Part shown: piece by piece, positions 1-5,154 of the stretch | Layout of the letters: each line of letters starts with the position of its first letter | Position numbering within the stretch: position 1 is the stretch's first letter | DNA from: DASVLX01 sp035552275 | Lineage (GTDB): Bacteria; Actinomycetota; Actinomycetes; Mycobacteriales; Pseudonocardiaceae | Length of the DNA: 7,620 bases | Direction: 5' to 3' | NCBI GenBank assembly: GCA_035552275.1 | Contig: DASZLR010000077.1 | Coordinates: forward strand, 1-7,620 | Program-made: the position numbers and the translations under genes | Notes under the pieces: generated by a model | Told to the model about the DNA's origin: nothing | Databases searched by the model: none | Seen by the model: only the letters and a program-made list of their open reading frames with translations

Positions 1-794
1 AACCGGGCGAACAGCGCGGCCGAGATGGCCGGCATCGGCACCCGGAGTTCGATGGCCTCCTCGACGGTCCACCGGCCCTCGCCGGAATCCTCGGCCCAGC
101 CCTTGATCTGCTCCAGCCCCGGATCCTCTTCCAGCGCCTTGACCAAGAGGTCCAGCAGCCAGGACCGGACCACGGTGCCCCTGGTCCACGCCTTGAGCAC
201 GGCGTGCACATCGGTCACCTCATCGACCGCGGCGAGCAGCTCGTAACCCTCGGCGTACGCCTGCATCAGCCCGTACTCGATGCCGTTGTGCACCATCTTG
301 GCGAAGTGGCCGGCGCCGACCTTGCCGGCGTGCGCGAAGCCCTCCTCGCGCGGACCCTCCGGCCGCAGCGCGTCGAAGATCGGCAGCGCCCGCTCGACGT
401 CGGAGTCCGAACCGCCGACCATCAGGCCGTAGCCGACCTGCAGGCCCCACACCCCGCCGGACACTCCACAGTCGACATAGCCGATGTTCTTCTCGGCCAG
501 CAGCGCGGCATTCGCCTTGTCATCGGTGAACCGCGAGTTGCCGCCGTCGATCACCAGGTCGCCGGGCGCCAGCAGATCGCCGAGCTCGCGGACGGTCTGC
601 CGGGTCGGATCGCCGGACGGGACCATGACCCAGACCACCCGGGGCGCGTCCAGCGCCCCGACCAGCTCGGCGAGCGAGCCGACATCGGCAACCTCGGCGT
701 TGCGGTCGTAGCCGACCACCTGGTGTCCGGCGCGACGCACCCGCTCGCGCATGTTGAAGCCCATTTTTCCCAGGCCGACGAGTCCGAGCTGCAC
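1..794 (-). CDS. gnd: 6-phosphogluconate dehydrogenase, decarboxylating (short, GndA/YqeC type), 3' end missing
   Basis: Oxidatively decarboxylates 6-phosphogluconate to ribulose 5-phosphate in the cytosolic pentose phosphate pathway. Translation from GTG 794-792 gives 264 codons before the window edge cuts off the C-terminus; short-type family members are about 300 residues, so most of the protein is present. Seen: N-terminal Rossmann motif GLVGLGKMG (residues 4-12), VMVPSG (56-61), DGGNS (83-87), the substrate signature GVSGGVWG (110-117), and KMVHNGIEYG (166-175) holding the expected catalytic Lys166 and Asn170. Asp30 at the end of the second strand (GYDRN) suggests NAD+ rather than NADP+ preference; this is inference. 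The start is chosen because a strong GGGAGGGA Shine-Dalgarno lies just upstream and the dinucleotide fold begins at residue 3. It lies 89 bp downstream of dnaN in the same direction, as in Streptomyces and many mycobacteria, where recF usually follows. Confidence 0.95.
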   Translation of the reverse strand, partial: MQLGLVGLGKMGFNMRERVRRAGHQVVGYDRNAEVADVGSLAELVGALDAPRVVWVMVPSGDPTRQTVRELGDLLAPGDLVIDGGNSRFTDDKANAALLAEKNIGYVDCGVSGGVWGLQVGYGLMVGGSDSDVERALPIFDALRPEGPREEGFAHAGKVGAGHFAKMVHNGIEYGLMQAYAEGYELLAAVDEVTDVHAVLKAWTRGTVVRSWLLDLLVKALEEDPGLEQIKGWAEDSGEGRWTVEEAIELRVPMPAISAALFAR

Positions 795-848
795 GATCGC
801 TGTCCCTCCCGAGTAGCGGAAAAGTCGTGTTCCTTCGCGTGTGTCTCC

Positions 849-883
849 GACGTGCCCGCGGTGTCTTGGCCCGGGCAGACGTC
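849..883 (-). other. Stem-loop directly after the dnaN stop codon
   Basis: TGCCCG (853-858) and CGGGCA (872-877) are perfect 6-bp inverted arms around a 13-nt loop. An outer GACG/CGTC pairing (849-852 with 880-883) extends the stem across a 2-nt bulge. The structure starts immediately past the dnaN TGA and ends about 55 bp before the gnd start. There is no T-tract after it, so it is not a convincing intrinsic terminator. It could shape mRNA processing or partial termination between dnaN and gnd. Function is inferred. Confidence 0.35.
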
Positions 884-2023
884 TCAGCCGGGCAGGCGGA
901 CCGGCATCAGCAGATACAGGTACCCGCCGATCACCTGTCCATCCTCCCCCACCGGCTTGATCAGCGCGGGGCGGTTGGCGCTGGTGAACGCGAGCTGTGC
1001 CCGGTCGGTGCGCAGCGCGCCCAACCCGTCCAGCAGATAGCCGGGGTTGAAGGCGATGGTCACCGGCTCGCCGGTGAAGTCGACCGCCAACTCCTCCTCG
1101 GCGCTGCCCTCGTCATCGCCGCCGGCGGACAGCACCAGCGCCTCGCCGGCGAACGCCAGCCGGACCTGGGTGCCGCGCTCGGCGACCAGCGCCACCCGCT
1201 TGACCGCCTCGACCAGCGGCGCCACGTCGACGATCGCGGTCGCGGTCGGCTCGCTGGGCAGCAACTGACGGTACTTCGGGAACTCCGCGTCCAGCAGTCG
1301 AGTGGTCGCCTTGCGGCCGGAGCCGGCGAGACCGAGCAGTCCCTCGCCCTGGGCGAGGGAGATCTCCACCGAATTGCCGGCGGTGCCGAGCGTCTTGGCG
1401 GCCTCGGCGAGCGTGCGCGCCGGCACCAGCACGGCTCGGTCGACATCGGCCGGGAAATCGCCGCTGCGCTGCCACTCGAACTCGCGCATCGCCAGCCGGA
1501 ACCGGTCGGTCGCGACGAGCGTCAGCGTGCCCTCGGTGATCTCCAGCCGGACACCGGTGAGCATCGGCAGCGTGTCATCCCGGCCGGCCGCGATGGCCAC
1601 CTGGCCGACCGCTTCGCCGAACACCTCGCCGGCGACCTGCCCGGCGCGCTCGGGCATGTCCGGCAGCCGGGGGTAGTCCTCGACCGGCATGGTCGGCAGG
1701 CTGAACTTCGCGCTGCCACAGCTGATCGCGACCCGCGACCCGTCCACCGCCAGCTCGACCGGCGCCGCCGGCAGCGCCTTGGTGATGTCGGCCAGCAACC
1801 GGCCGGACACCAGCGCCCGACCGCCGGCCGCGATGGTCGCCGGGACGTCGACGGTCGCGGAGACCTCGTAGTCGAAACCGGCCACGGTCAGCGTGTCGGA
1901 CGAGTCGCCGTCGGCGTCGATCAGCACCCCACCCAGCACCGGAACCGGCGGCCGGGACGGCAGGCTGCGCGCGACCCAGGCGACGGCGTCGGCTAGCCCG
2001 TCCCGCTCGACGTGAATCTTCAT
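884..2023 (-). CDS. dnaN: DNA polymerase III beta sliding clamp
   Basis: Encodes the ring-shaped processivity clamp that encircles DNA and tethers DNA polymerase III and repair proteins. The product is 379 residues, normal for the family, with three clamp folds at roughly 1-125, 126-250 and 251-379. Seen: N-terminus MKIHVERDGLADAVAWVARS followed by PVPVLGG; TLPMLTGV (151-158); ATDRFRLA (171-178), where Thr172, Arg176 and Leu177 match the E. coli partner-binding cleft; EFPKYRQLLP (247-256); and the C-terminal MPVRLPG that closes the cleft. ATG 2023 is chosen over an in-frame GTG 102 bp upstream because GGAAGGA lies 7 nt before it and homologues begin here; the upstream extension has no family similarity. 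It is the first gene on the dnaN side of oriC, with a stem-loop just upstream of its ribosome binding site. gnd follows in the same direction. Confidence 0.98.
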   Translation of the reverse strand: MKIHVERDGLADAVAWVARSLPSRPPVPVLGGVLIDADGDSSDTLTVAGFDYEVSATVDVPATIAAGGRALVSGRLLADITKALPAAPVELAVDGSRVAISCGSAKFSLPTMPVEDYPRLPDMPERAGQVAGEVFGEAVGQVAIAAGRDDTLPMLTGVRLEITEGTLTLVATDRFRLAMREFEWQRSGDFPADVDRAVLVPARTLAEAAKTLGTAGNSVEISLAQGEGLLGLAGSGRKATTRLLDAEFPKYRQLLPSEPTATAIVDVAPLVEAVKRVALVAERGTQVRLAFAGEALVLSAGGDDEGSAEEELAVDFTGEPVTIAFNPGYLLDGLGALRTDRAQLAFTSANRPALIKPVGEDGQVIGGYLYLLMPVRLPG

Positions 2024-2045
2024 CGAACGTTCCTTCCGGGTTGGG

Positions 2046-2065
2046 CCGACCCAGCGGTGGGTCGG
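2046..2065 (-). promoter_or_regulatory. Perfect hairpin in the dnaN leader
   Basis: CCGACCCA (2046-2053) and TGGGTCGG (2058-2065) are perfect 8-bp inverted arms with a 4-nt loop. In the dnaN transcript this hairpin ends about 10 nt before the GGAAGGA ribosome binding site and 22 nt before the start codon. No T-tract follows, so it is unlikely to be an intrinsic terminator. It may stabilise the mRNA, tune translation, or damp read-through from dnaA across oriC; all are inferences. It could instead be a protein-binding dyad at the edge of oriC. Confidence 0.5.
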
Positions 2066-2147
2066 ATCACGCTTGGGGGCAACGAGAACTCGAGCCCCGT
2101 GGACCATCACCGTAGAGCCTGACACGTCCGGTCGCTCCGTGGGGGCG

Positions 2148-2158
2148 CACCAGAAAAG
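2148..2158 (+). repeat. 11-bp direct repeat CACCAGAAAAG, copy 1 (dnaN side of oriC)
   Basis: The same 11 bases occur at 2600-2610, so the two copies bracket all the DnaA boxes between 2194 and 2484 as well as the A+T-rich tract. The copy here is followed by TCACCCGG; the other is preceded by GGT and followed by ATCTGG. A protein-binding role is possible but unsupported beyond position and identity. Confidence 0.4.
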
Positions 2159-2193
2159 TCACCCGGACGGCGGTGTACGAGCGGGCTGTCCCC

Positions 2194-2202
2194 ATGTCCA
2201 CA
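2194..2202 (+). promoter_or_regulatory. DnaA box ATGTCCACA
   Basis: One mismatch (first base) to the actinobacterial box TTGTCCACA. It flanks the A+T-rich tract on the dnaN side and points toward it, opposite in orientation to the tandem boxes on the other side, so the tract lies between convergent boxes. Confidence 0.65.
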
Positions 2203-2205
2203 GCC

Positions 2206-2250
2206 CCTGTTGTTCTTGTTTTTTATTCTTCTTGAAGAACAAAAGACAGC
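2206..2250. other. A+T-rich tract, probable DNA unwinding element
   Basis: About two-thirds A+T in a region otherwise near 70% G+C, by far the richest A+T stretch in the window. It contains a run of six T at 2219-2224, a TTCTT-G-AAGAA inverted repeat at 2229-2239, and a distal TGTTCTT/AAGAACA pair (2211-2217 with 2235-2241). It sits directly beside the trinucleotide repeat at 2252-2261. Established origin architecture places strand opening in such a tract next to DnaA boxes; that this one opens is inferred. Confidence 0.75.
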
Positions 2251-2251
2251 C

Positions 2252-2261
2252 GTAGTAGTAG
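2252..2261 (-). other. DnaA-trio element (three CTA units)
   Basis: On the minus strand the order is CAATCCACA box, 4-nt spacer CCAC, then CTACTACTAC, then the A+T-rich tract. On the opposite strand the repeat reads 3'-GAT-5' three times, the consensus DnaA-trio that guides DnaA onto single-stranded DNA in Bacillus subtilis. From memory, the B. subtilis element also has a box ending ATCCACA, a 4-nt GC spacer and CTA-type triplets, so order and spacing agree. The family-level rule is established knowledge; activity here is inferred. Confidence 0.7.
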
Positions 2262-2265
2262 GTGG

Positions 2266-2283
2266 TGTGGATTGTGTGGAGCG
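2266..2283 (-). promoter_or_regulatory. Tandem DnaA boxes flanking the DnaA-trio
   Basis: Two abutting head-to-tail 9-mers read on the minus strand as CGCTCCACA (2283-2275) and CAATCCACA (2274-2266). The second is two mismatches from the E. coli/Bacillus box TTATCCACA; the first keeps only the TCCACA core, so it is weak alone. Their support comes from the tandem arrangement next to the trio, which mirrors the paired boxes preceding the trio in B. subtilis. Confidence 0.55.
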
Positions 2284-2286
2284 TTG

Positions 2287-2397
2287 CTGTCCACGCAGGT
2301 CAGCGCGGCGAGGTCGGTGTGGACGGCTGGGGGTCGGCGGCGGTGCACAACTCGGCGCCATGGTGGACAACTTCGCGGCCGGCTCGGCCCGTCCACA
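2287..2397. promoter_or_regulatory. Cluster of degenerate DnaA boxes
   Basis: Five 9-mers one or two changes from TTGTCCACA: CTGTCCACG (2287-2295, +), CCGTCCACA (2318-2326, -), TTGTGCACC (2342-2350, -), TTGTCCACC (2362-2370, -) and CCGTCCACA (2389-2397, +). Orientation is mixed and spacing about 20-30 bp, typical of the weak-box arrays of actinobacterial origins that bind DnaA cooperatively. Individual boxes of this quality would be unremarkable; the density makes the case. Confidence 0.7.
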
Positions 2398-2408
2398 TCG
2401 AGGCCGAG

Positions 2409-2417
2409 TTGTCCACA
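2409..2417 (+). promoter_or_regulatory. Perfect DnaA box TTGTCCACA
   Basis: Exact match to the actinobacterial consensus and the only perfect copy inside oriC. It starts 20 bp after the start of the CCGTCCACA box at 2389 in the same orientation. It is likely the high-affinity anchor of the origin. Confidence 0.85.
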
Positions 2418-2475
2418 GAACGATCCCCAGATGTGGGTGCTCCCGTCCCCAGCCGCGAGGGCGCCCCGAACCGGG

Positions 2476-2484
2476 TTGTGCACA
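2476..2484 (+). promoter_or_regulatory. DnaA box TTGTGCACA
   Basis: One mismatch to TTGTCCACA, with the TGCACA ending known from DnaA box variants. TGTGCACA is itself a palindrome, so the site can be read on either strand. It is the last box-like sequence on the dnaA side of oriC. Confidence 0.6.
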
Positions 2485-2599
2485 GCCAAACCCTGGGCCA
2501 GAGCGCCGGGAATCGCCGGAAATCATCGGGAAAGGTCACCGGTGCGGGGGAACGGGCGGCGAGGTTTTCTCAGTGGGCGGTCGGGCGGACGCGACCGGT

Positions 2600-2616
2600 C
2601 ACCAGAAAAGATCTGG
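2600..2616. repeat. 11-bp direct repeat copy 2, overlapping a small inverted repeat
   Basis: CACCAGAAAAG (2600-2610) is the second copy of the repeat at 2148-2158. It overlaps CCAGA/TCTGG arms (2602-2606 and 2612-2616, 5-nt loop), about 45 bp past the dnaA stop codon. In the dnaA transcript the loop is U-rich, but no T-tract follows and the stem is short, so it is a poor terminator. Confidence 0.35.
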
Positions 2617-2661
2617 CGCGACTGTGGCCGCGGGTCGTGGCCGGGGAAGGCGCCTGAGGGG

Positions 2662-4443
2662 TCAGGAGCGGGCGCGCTGCTTGATCCGGGAGGTGAGCTC
2701 CTGGACCTGGTCGTAGACGCGACGGCGCTCGGTCATCTCCTTGCGGATCTTCTTGTCCGCGTGCATGACCGTGGTGTGGTCGCGGCCGCCGAACGTCTGG
2801 CCGATCTTCGGCAGCGACAGGTCGGTCAGCTCCCGGCACAGGTACATGGAGATCTGCCGGGCCTGGGCGAGTGCCTTCGTCTTCGCCGGGCCGCACAGGT
2901 CGTCGATGCTCACGCCGAAGAACTCGGCGGTGACCGCCATGATCGTGGACGCGCTGATCTCCGGCGCCTGCGAGTCCGGAATGAGGTCGCGCAACACGAT
3001 CTCGGCCAACTGGACATCGACCGCCTGGCGGTTCAGCGAGGCGAACGCCGTCACCCGGATCAGCGCGCCCTCCAGCTCGCGGATGTTGCGCTCGATCCGG
3101 TCGGCGATGAACTCCAGCACCTCGGCCGGCGCGGCCAGTCGGTCCTGCGCGGCCTTCTTGCGCAGGATGGCGATCCGGGTCTCCAGCTCGGGCGGCTGGA
3201 TGTCGGTGATCAGGCCCCACTCGAACCGGGTGCGCAGCCGGTCCTCCAGCGTGCCGAGCCCCTTGGGCGGCCGGTCCGAGGACACCACGATCTGCTTGTT
3301 GGCGTTGTGCAGCGTGTTGAAGGTGTGGAAGAACTCCTCCTGGGTTCCTTCCTTGCCTTCCAGGAACTGGATGTCGTCCACCAGCAAGACGTCGACATCG
3401 CGGTACCGCCGCTGGAACGCGACCTTCCGGTCGTCCCGCAGCGAGTTGATGAAGTCGTTGGTGAATTCCTCTGTGGACACATAGCGCACCCGCATGCCGG
3501 GGAACAGCCGTTGGGCGTAGTGGCCGACGGCGTGCAGCAGGTGCGTCTTGCCCAGCCCGGACTCGCCCCAGATGAACAGCGGGTTGTAGGCGCGCGAGGG
3601 AGCTTCGGCGACGGCGACCGCGGCCGCGTGCGCGAACCGGTTGGAGGAGCCGATCACGAAGGTGTCGAACGTGTACTTCTCGTTCAGCCGGGTCTGCGAG
3701 GTCTGCGGCTTGGCCGGCGCGGTGTAGGGCTGAGCGATGGTCTGACTGCTGGCGCCGGACTGGCCGCCGCCGAACGTCGGCCAGACGTCGGTGTCGGCCG
3801 TCGAACCGCTCAGGTCGTCCGGGCTGTCGGTGCCGTCAGTGCTGTCGTCGGCATCGTCGGCGTCCGGCTCGCTGGCCTCGGCGCCACGCGCGACCGCTTG
3901 ACTGATCGCCTGACCGATGGTGTCGACGGTGTCGACGGAGCCATCGACTGTGCTGACTGTGCTGACCGAGCCATTGGCAGAGCCGTTGACCGCCGCGTCG
4001 GCGGTGTCATGAGCCGTGTCATGAGCGGAGCCGTCGGCTGGATGCGGACCCAGCGCCGGCGGCGGAAGTTCGGTGGTCGCGGCGAACGCGGTCGGCACGA
4101 CGTTCGACCCGGGAGCCATCGGTTCGGGGGTGGCGGGGGCCGCGGTGGGACCGGTGGAAACCATGGGACCTGGGTTCGGCACGACGGCGTCGACCTTCAC
4201 TGCCAGGGAGACTGGCCGTCCCAGCCGGCGGGAGAGCGCGTCGGTGATCGGATCGCGGAGCGCGCGCTCGATGGCTTCCTTGGCGAAGTCACTCGGCGCG
4301 GCGAGCAACGCGGTCCCATCGAGCAGACCAATCGGACGGGTGACCCGCATCCAGGCCCGCTGCTGCGGAGACAGAGTGCCCTCGGACAGCTCCTGGACGA
4401 CCTGTGCCCACACGACTCCAAGATCGGTCTGCTGGTCGGACAC
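2662..4443 (-). CDS. dnaA: Chromosomal replication initiator protein DnaA
   Basis: ATP-dependent initiator that binds DnaA boxes in oriC, melts the A+T-rich tract and recruits the helicase. The 593-residue product is longer than E. coli DnaA (467). Domain I (1-85) includes WMRVTRPIGLLDGTALLAAP. Domain II (about 86-250) is a long acidic Ser/Thr/Ala/Asp-rich linker. Domain III (AAA+, from 253) has Walker A GESGLGKTH (293-301), Walker B LLVDDIQF (353-360), sensor I VSSD (387-390), box VII EDRLRTRFEWGL (400-411) and sensor II RNIRELEGAL (452-461). Domain IV ends with the DNA-binding signature LPKIGQTFGGRDHTTVMHADKK (544-565). Start GTG 4443 gives SDQQTDLGVVW, matching relatives, with GGGGAGGGGA just upstream. 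An in-frame ATG at 4509 would add 22 charged residues, has no comparable Shine-Dalgarno, and runs through the 13-bp repeats. Transcription runs toward oriC. DnaA boxes upstream suggest autoregulation. Confidence 0.98.
   Translation of the reverse strand: MSDQQTDLGVVWAQVVQELSEGTLSPQQRAWMRVTRPIGLLDGTALLAAPSDFAKEAIERALRDPITDALSRRLGRPVSLAVKVDAVVPNPGPMVSTGPTAAPATPEPMAPGSNVVPTAFAATTELPPPALGPHPADGSAHDTAHDTADAAVNGSANGSVSTVSTVDGSVDTVDTIGQAISQAVARGAEASEPDADDADDSTDGTDSPDDLSGSTADTDVWPTFGGGQSGASSQTIAQPYTAPAKPQTSQTRLNEKYTFDTFVIGSSNRFAHAAAVAVAEAPSRAYNPLFIWGESGLGKTHLLHAVGHYAQRLFPGMRVRYVSTEEFTNDFINSLRDDRKVAFQRRYRDVDVLLVDDIQFLEGKEGTQEEFFHTFNTLHNANKQIVVSSDRPPKGLGTLEDRLRTRFEWGLITDIQPPELETRIAILRKKAAQDRLAAPAEVLEFIADRIERNIRELEGALIRVTAFASLNRQAVDVQLAEIVLRDLIPDSQAPEISASTIMAVTAEFFGVSIDDLCGPAKTKALAQARQISMYLCRELTDLSLPKIGQTFGGRDHTTVMHADKKIRKEMTERRRVYDQVQELTSRIKQRARS
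3472..3480 (-). promoter_or_regulatory. DnaA-box-like site inside dnaA (GTGTCCACA)
   Basis: The plus strand reads TGTGGACAC, one mismatch from TGTGGACAA. It lies in codons for Tyr-Val-Ser-Thr-Glu in the AAA+ domain, so chance within conserved coding sequence is a good alternative. It is isolated, with no neighbouring box. Confidence 0.25.
3919..4026. repeat. Short tandem repeats in the DnaA linker coding region
   Basis: Three short in-frame tandem duplications lie in the domain II codons. GGTGTCGAC occurs at 3919-3927 and 3928-3936. ACTGTGCTG occurs at 3947-3955 and 3956-3964. GTGTCATGAGC occurs at 4004-4014 and 4016-4026 with a 12-bp period. They encode repeats such as DTVDT, STVSTV and HDTAHDTA. 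Periods of 9 and 12 keep the frame, so slippage can lengthen the linker without breaking the protein. Confidence 0.75.
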
Positions 4444-4462
4444 CTGCGGTTTCCCCTCCCCT

Positions 4463-4490
4463 CGTTCTGGTCCACGCCGTTCTGGTCCAC
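4463..4490. repeat. Tandem 13-bp repeat in the dnaA leader
   Basis: CGTTCTGGTCCAC occurs at 4463-4475 and 4478-4490, identical copies with a 15-bp period. Each contains TGGTCCAC, so 4468-4476 (TGGTCCACG) and 4483-4491 (TGGTCCACT) are two mismatches from TTGTCCACA. The repeat lies about 20 bp upstream of the dnaA start, just before the Shine-Dalgarno. A role as paired weak DnaA sites or another operator is inferred. Confidence 0.6.
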
Positions 4491-4581
4491 TGCCGTGTGG
4501 TTCGCCCACTGCGCGCCGGCGGTATGCCGTGGTTAGGCAGCCAACCTAGGCGGGTGGGCTGGTTGCCGCAGCATATGGGCT

Positions 4582-4601
4582 CCATGCCACGGCAGGCATG
4601 G
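4582..4601. promoter_or_regulatory. Palindrome next to the dnaA-upstream DnaA boxes
   Basis: CCATGCC (4582-4588) and GGCATGG (4595-4601) are perfect 7-bp inverted arms with a 6-bp centre. The right arm touches the DnaA box that begins at 4602. The shape suits a dimeric regulator site or a hairpin. No family of binding protein is recognised. Confidence 0.4.
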
Positions 4602-4622
4602 GTGTCCACAGGGTTGTCCACA
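4602..4622 (+). promoter_or_regulatory. Paired DnaA boxes upstream of dnaA
   Basis: GTGTCCACA (4602-4610, one mismatch) and TTGTCCACA (4614-4622, perfect) are in the same orientation, 12 bp apart start to start. A weaker TGTGCACGG follows at 4625-4633. Boxes in the dnaA promoter region are established in several actinomycetes and E. coli as sites for DnaA autorepression; that role is inferred here. They could also act as an accessory origin cluster. Confidence 0.75.
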
Positions 4623-4719
4623 ACTGTGCACGGATCTGCGGCAGTCAGCACCGACCCCCGCCGGTGGTTGTTCAGCGCTTGGTCGCGGCTCCCTCGTTCC
4701 TCGCCCGCAACAGAAGGGG

Positions 4720-4747
4720 CACGCTAACAAGCGTGGCGGCTTGCCAC
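4720..4747. repeat. Nested, mutually exclusive inverted repeats
   Basis: CACGCT-AACA-AGCGTG (4720-4735) is a perfect 6-bp stem with a 4-nt loop. It overlaps CAAGC/GCTTG (4728-4732 and 4739-4743) and GTGGC/GCCAC (4733-4737 and 4743-4747), so only one can form at a time. They lie about 255 bp upstream of rpmH. In such G+C-rich DNA some are expected by chance. Confidence 0.25.
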
Positions 4748-5001
4748 AAGACGTCCGTCCGGGCAAGTATCGCCACGACGCCGATTTGTTGCCGTGCGAG
4801 GTTGCCGGGTACCCCCGATGTGGTGAGCCCGGCCGGTGGTGCGTACTCTCGTAAGGTCTCCCGCGTGCGAGTCGGGGCGTTTGGCGTGCCCGCGCATGCG
4901 TTCAGTTATGTCCGTGTCCGCCGTGACGCCGACGCCGACATCGGCCGGGGGGCACCAGACCTTTTTACAGTGATTGGCAGTCAGAAGCCGGGAGACCGAC
5001 C

Positions 5002-5145
5002 GTGAGCAAGGGCAAGCGCACCTTCCAGCCCAACAACCGTCGTCGTGCCAGGACCCACGGGTTCCGGCTGCGGATGCGGACCCGCGCCGGCCGGGCGATC
5101 GTGTCCGCTCGGCGGCGCAAGGGCCGTTCCGAGCTGTCGGCCTGA
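5002..5145 (+). CDS. rpmH: Large ribosomal subunit protein bL34
   Basis: A 47-residue, strongly basic ribosomal protein of the 50S subunit that binds 23S rRNA. The sequence SKGKRTFQPNNRRRARTHGF, then RLRMRTRAGRAIV and RRRKGRSELSA, is the full L34 signature (KRTFQPNNRRR, HGFR.RM.T.AGR, RR.KGR.ELSA) at normal length. The start is GTG with GGGAG at 4990-4994, 7 nt upstream. It is the first gene of the probable rpmH-rnpA-yidD-yidC-jag operon and diverges from dnaA. Only 9 bp separate it from rnpA. Confidence 0.97.
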   Translation: MSKGKRTFQPNNRRRARTHGFRLRMRTRAGRAIVSARRRKGRSELSA

Positions 5146-5154
5146 TCTCTCGCC

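Larger units (their letters stand above)
2024..2661. other. oriC: Chromosomal replication origin oriC (dnaA-dnaN intergenic region)
   Basis: A 638-bp stretch without a credible gene lies between dnaN and the end of dnaA, the standard oriC position in Actinomycetota. It holds about a dozen 9-mers related to TTGTCCACA on both strands, at 2098-2106(-), 2194-2202(+), 2266-2274(-), 2275-2283(-), 2287-2295(+), 2318-2326(-), 2342-2350(-), 2362-2370(-), 2389-2397(+), 2409-2417(+) and 2476-2484(+). It also has one A+T-rich tract (2206-2250) with an adjacent TAG/CTA trinucleotide repeat. Long open frames crossing it are shadows of the GC bias. Segments 2110-2190 and 2485-2660 show no boxes but share an 11-bp direct repeat. 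The origin assignment is very likely from context and boxes; the exact minimal origin is not determined. Confidence 0.95.
4444..5001. promoter_or_regulatory. Divergent dnaA/rpmH control region
   Basis: A 558-bp gap between the dnaA and rpmH start codons must hold promoters for both directions. It contains a 13-bp tandem repeat (4463-4490), DnaA boxes (4602-4622), a palindrome (4582-4601) and nested inverted repeats (4720-4747). No TTGACA-like -35 with a spaced -10 is clear. TACAGT at 4966-4971 is a possible -10 for rpmH and AACCTA at 4543-4548 (TAGGTT on the minus strand) a possible -10 for dnaA, both fitting TANNNT without a good -35. A 135-codon open frame across 4598-5005 looks like GC-bias noise. 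Stretch 4748-4960 shows nothing I can assign. Confidence 0.7.

Noticed and set aside
204..1040. 278-residue open frame on the plus strand opposite gnd
   Set aside because: It spans gnd, the intergenic gap and the dnaN end with no ribosome binding site or domain; gnd motifs are clear on the minus strand.
827..1996. 389-residue open frame on the plus strand opposite dnaN
   Set aside because: It is rich in Arg/Gln/His/Gly as expected for antisense of high-GC coding DNA, and dnaN is unmistakable on the other strand.
2433..2441. TGTGGGTGC as a DnaA box
   Set aside because: It differs from the consensus at three positions with no supporting neighbour in register.
2024..2661. parS-like centromere site
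   Set aside because: No sequence resembling TGTTTCACGTGAAACA was found here or elsewhere in the window.
2272..4536. 754-residue open frame on the plus strand across oriC and dnaA
   Set aside because: It is antisense to dnaA, has no recognisable domain, and its composition is that of the complement of a high-GC gene.
4842..4857. TACTCT and TAAGGT as -10 elements for rpmH
   Set aside because: Both fit TANNNT but no acceptable -35 lies 16-19 bp upstream, and such hexamers are common.
4598..5005. 135-residue open frame in the dnaA/rpmH gap
   Set aside because: It begins within the DnaA boxes, runs into the rpmH start, and has no family resemblance or ribosome binding site.
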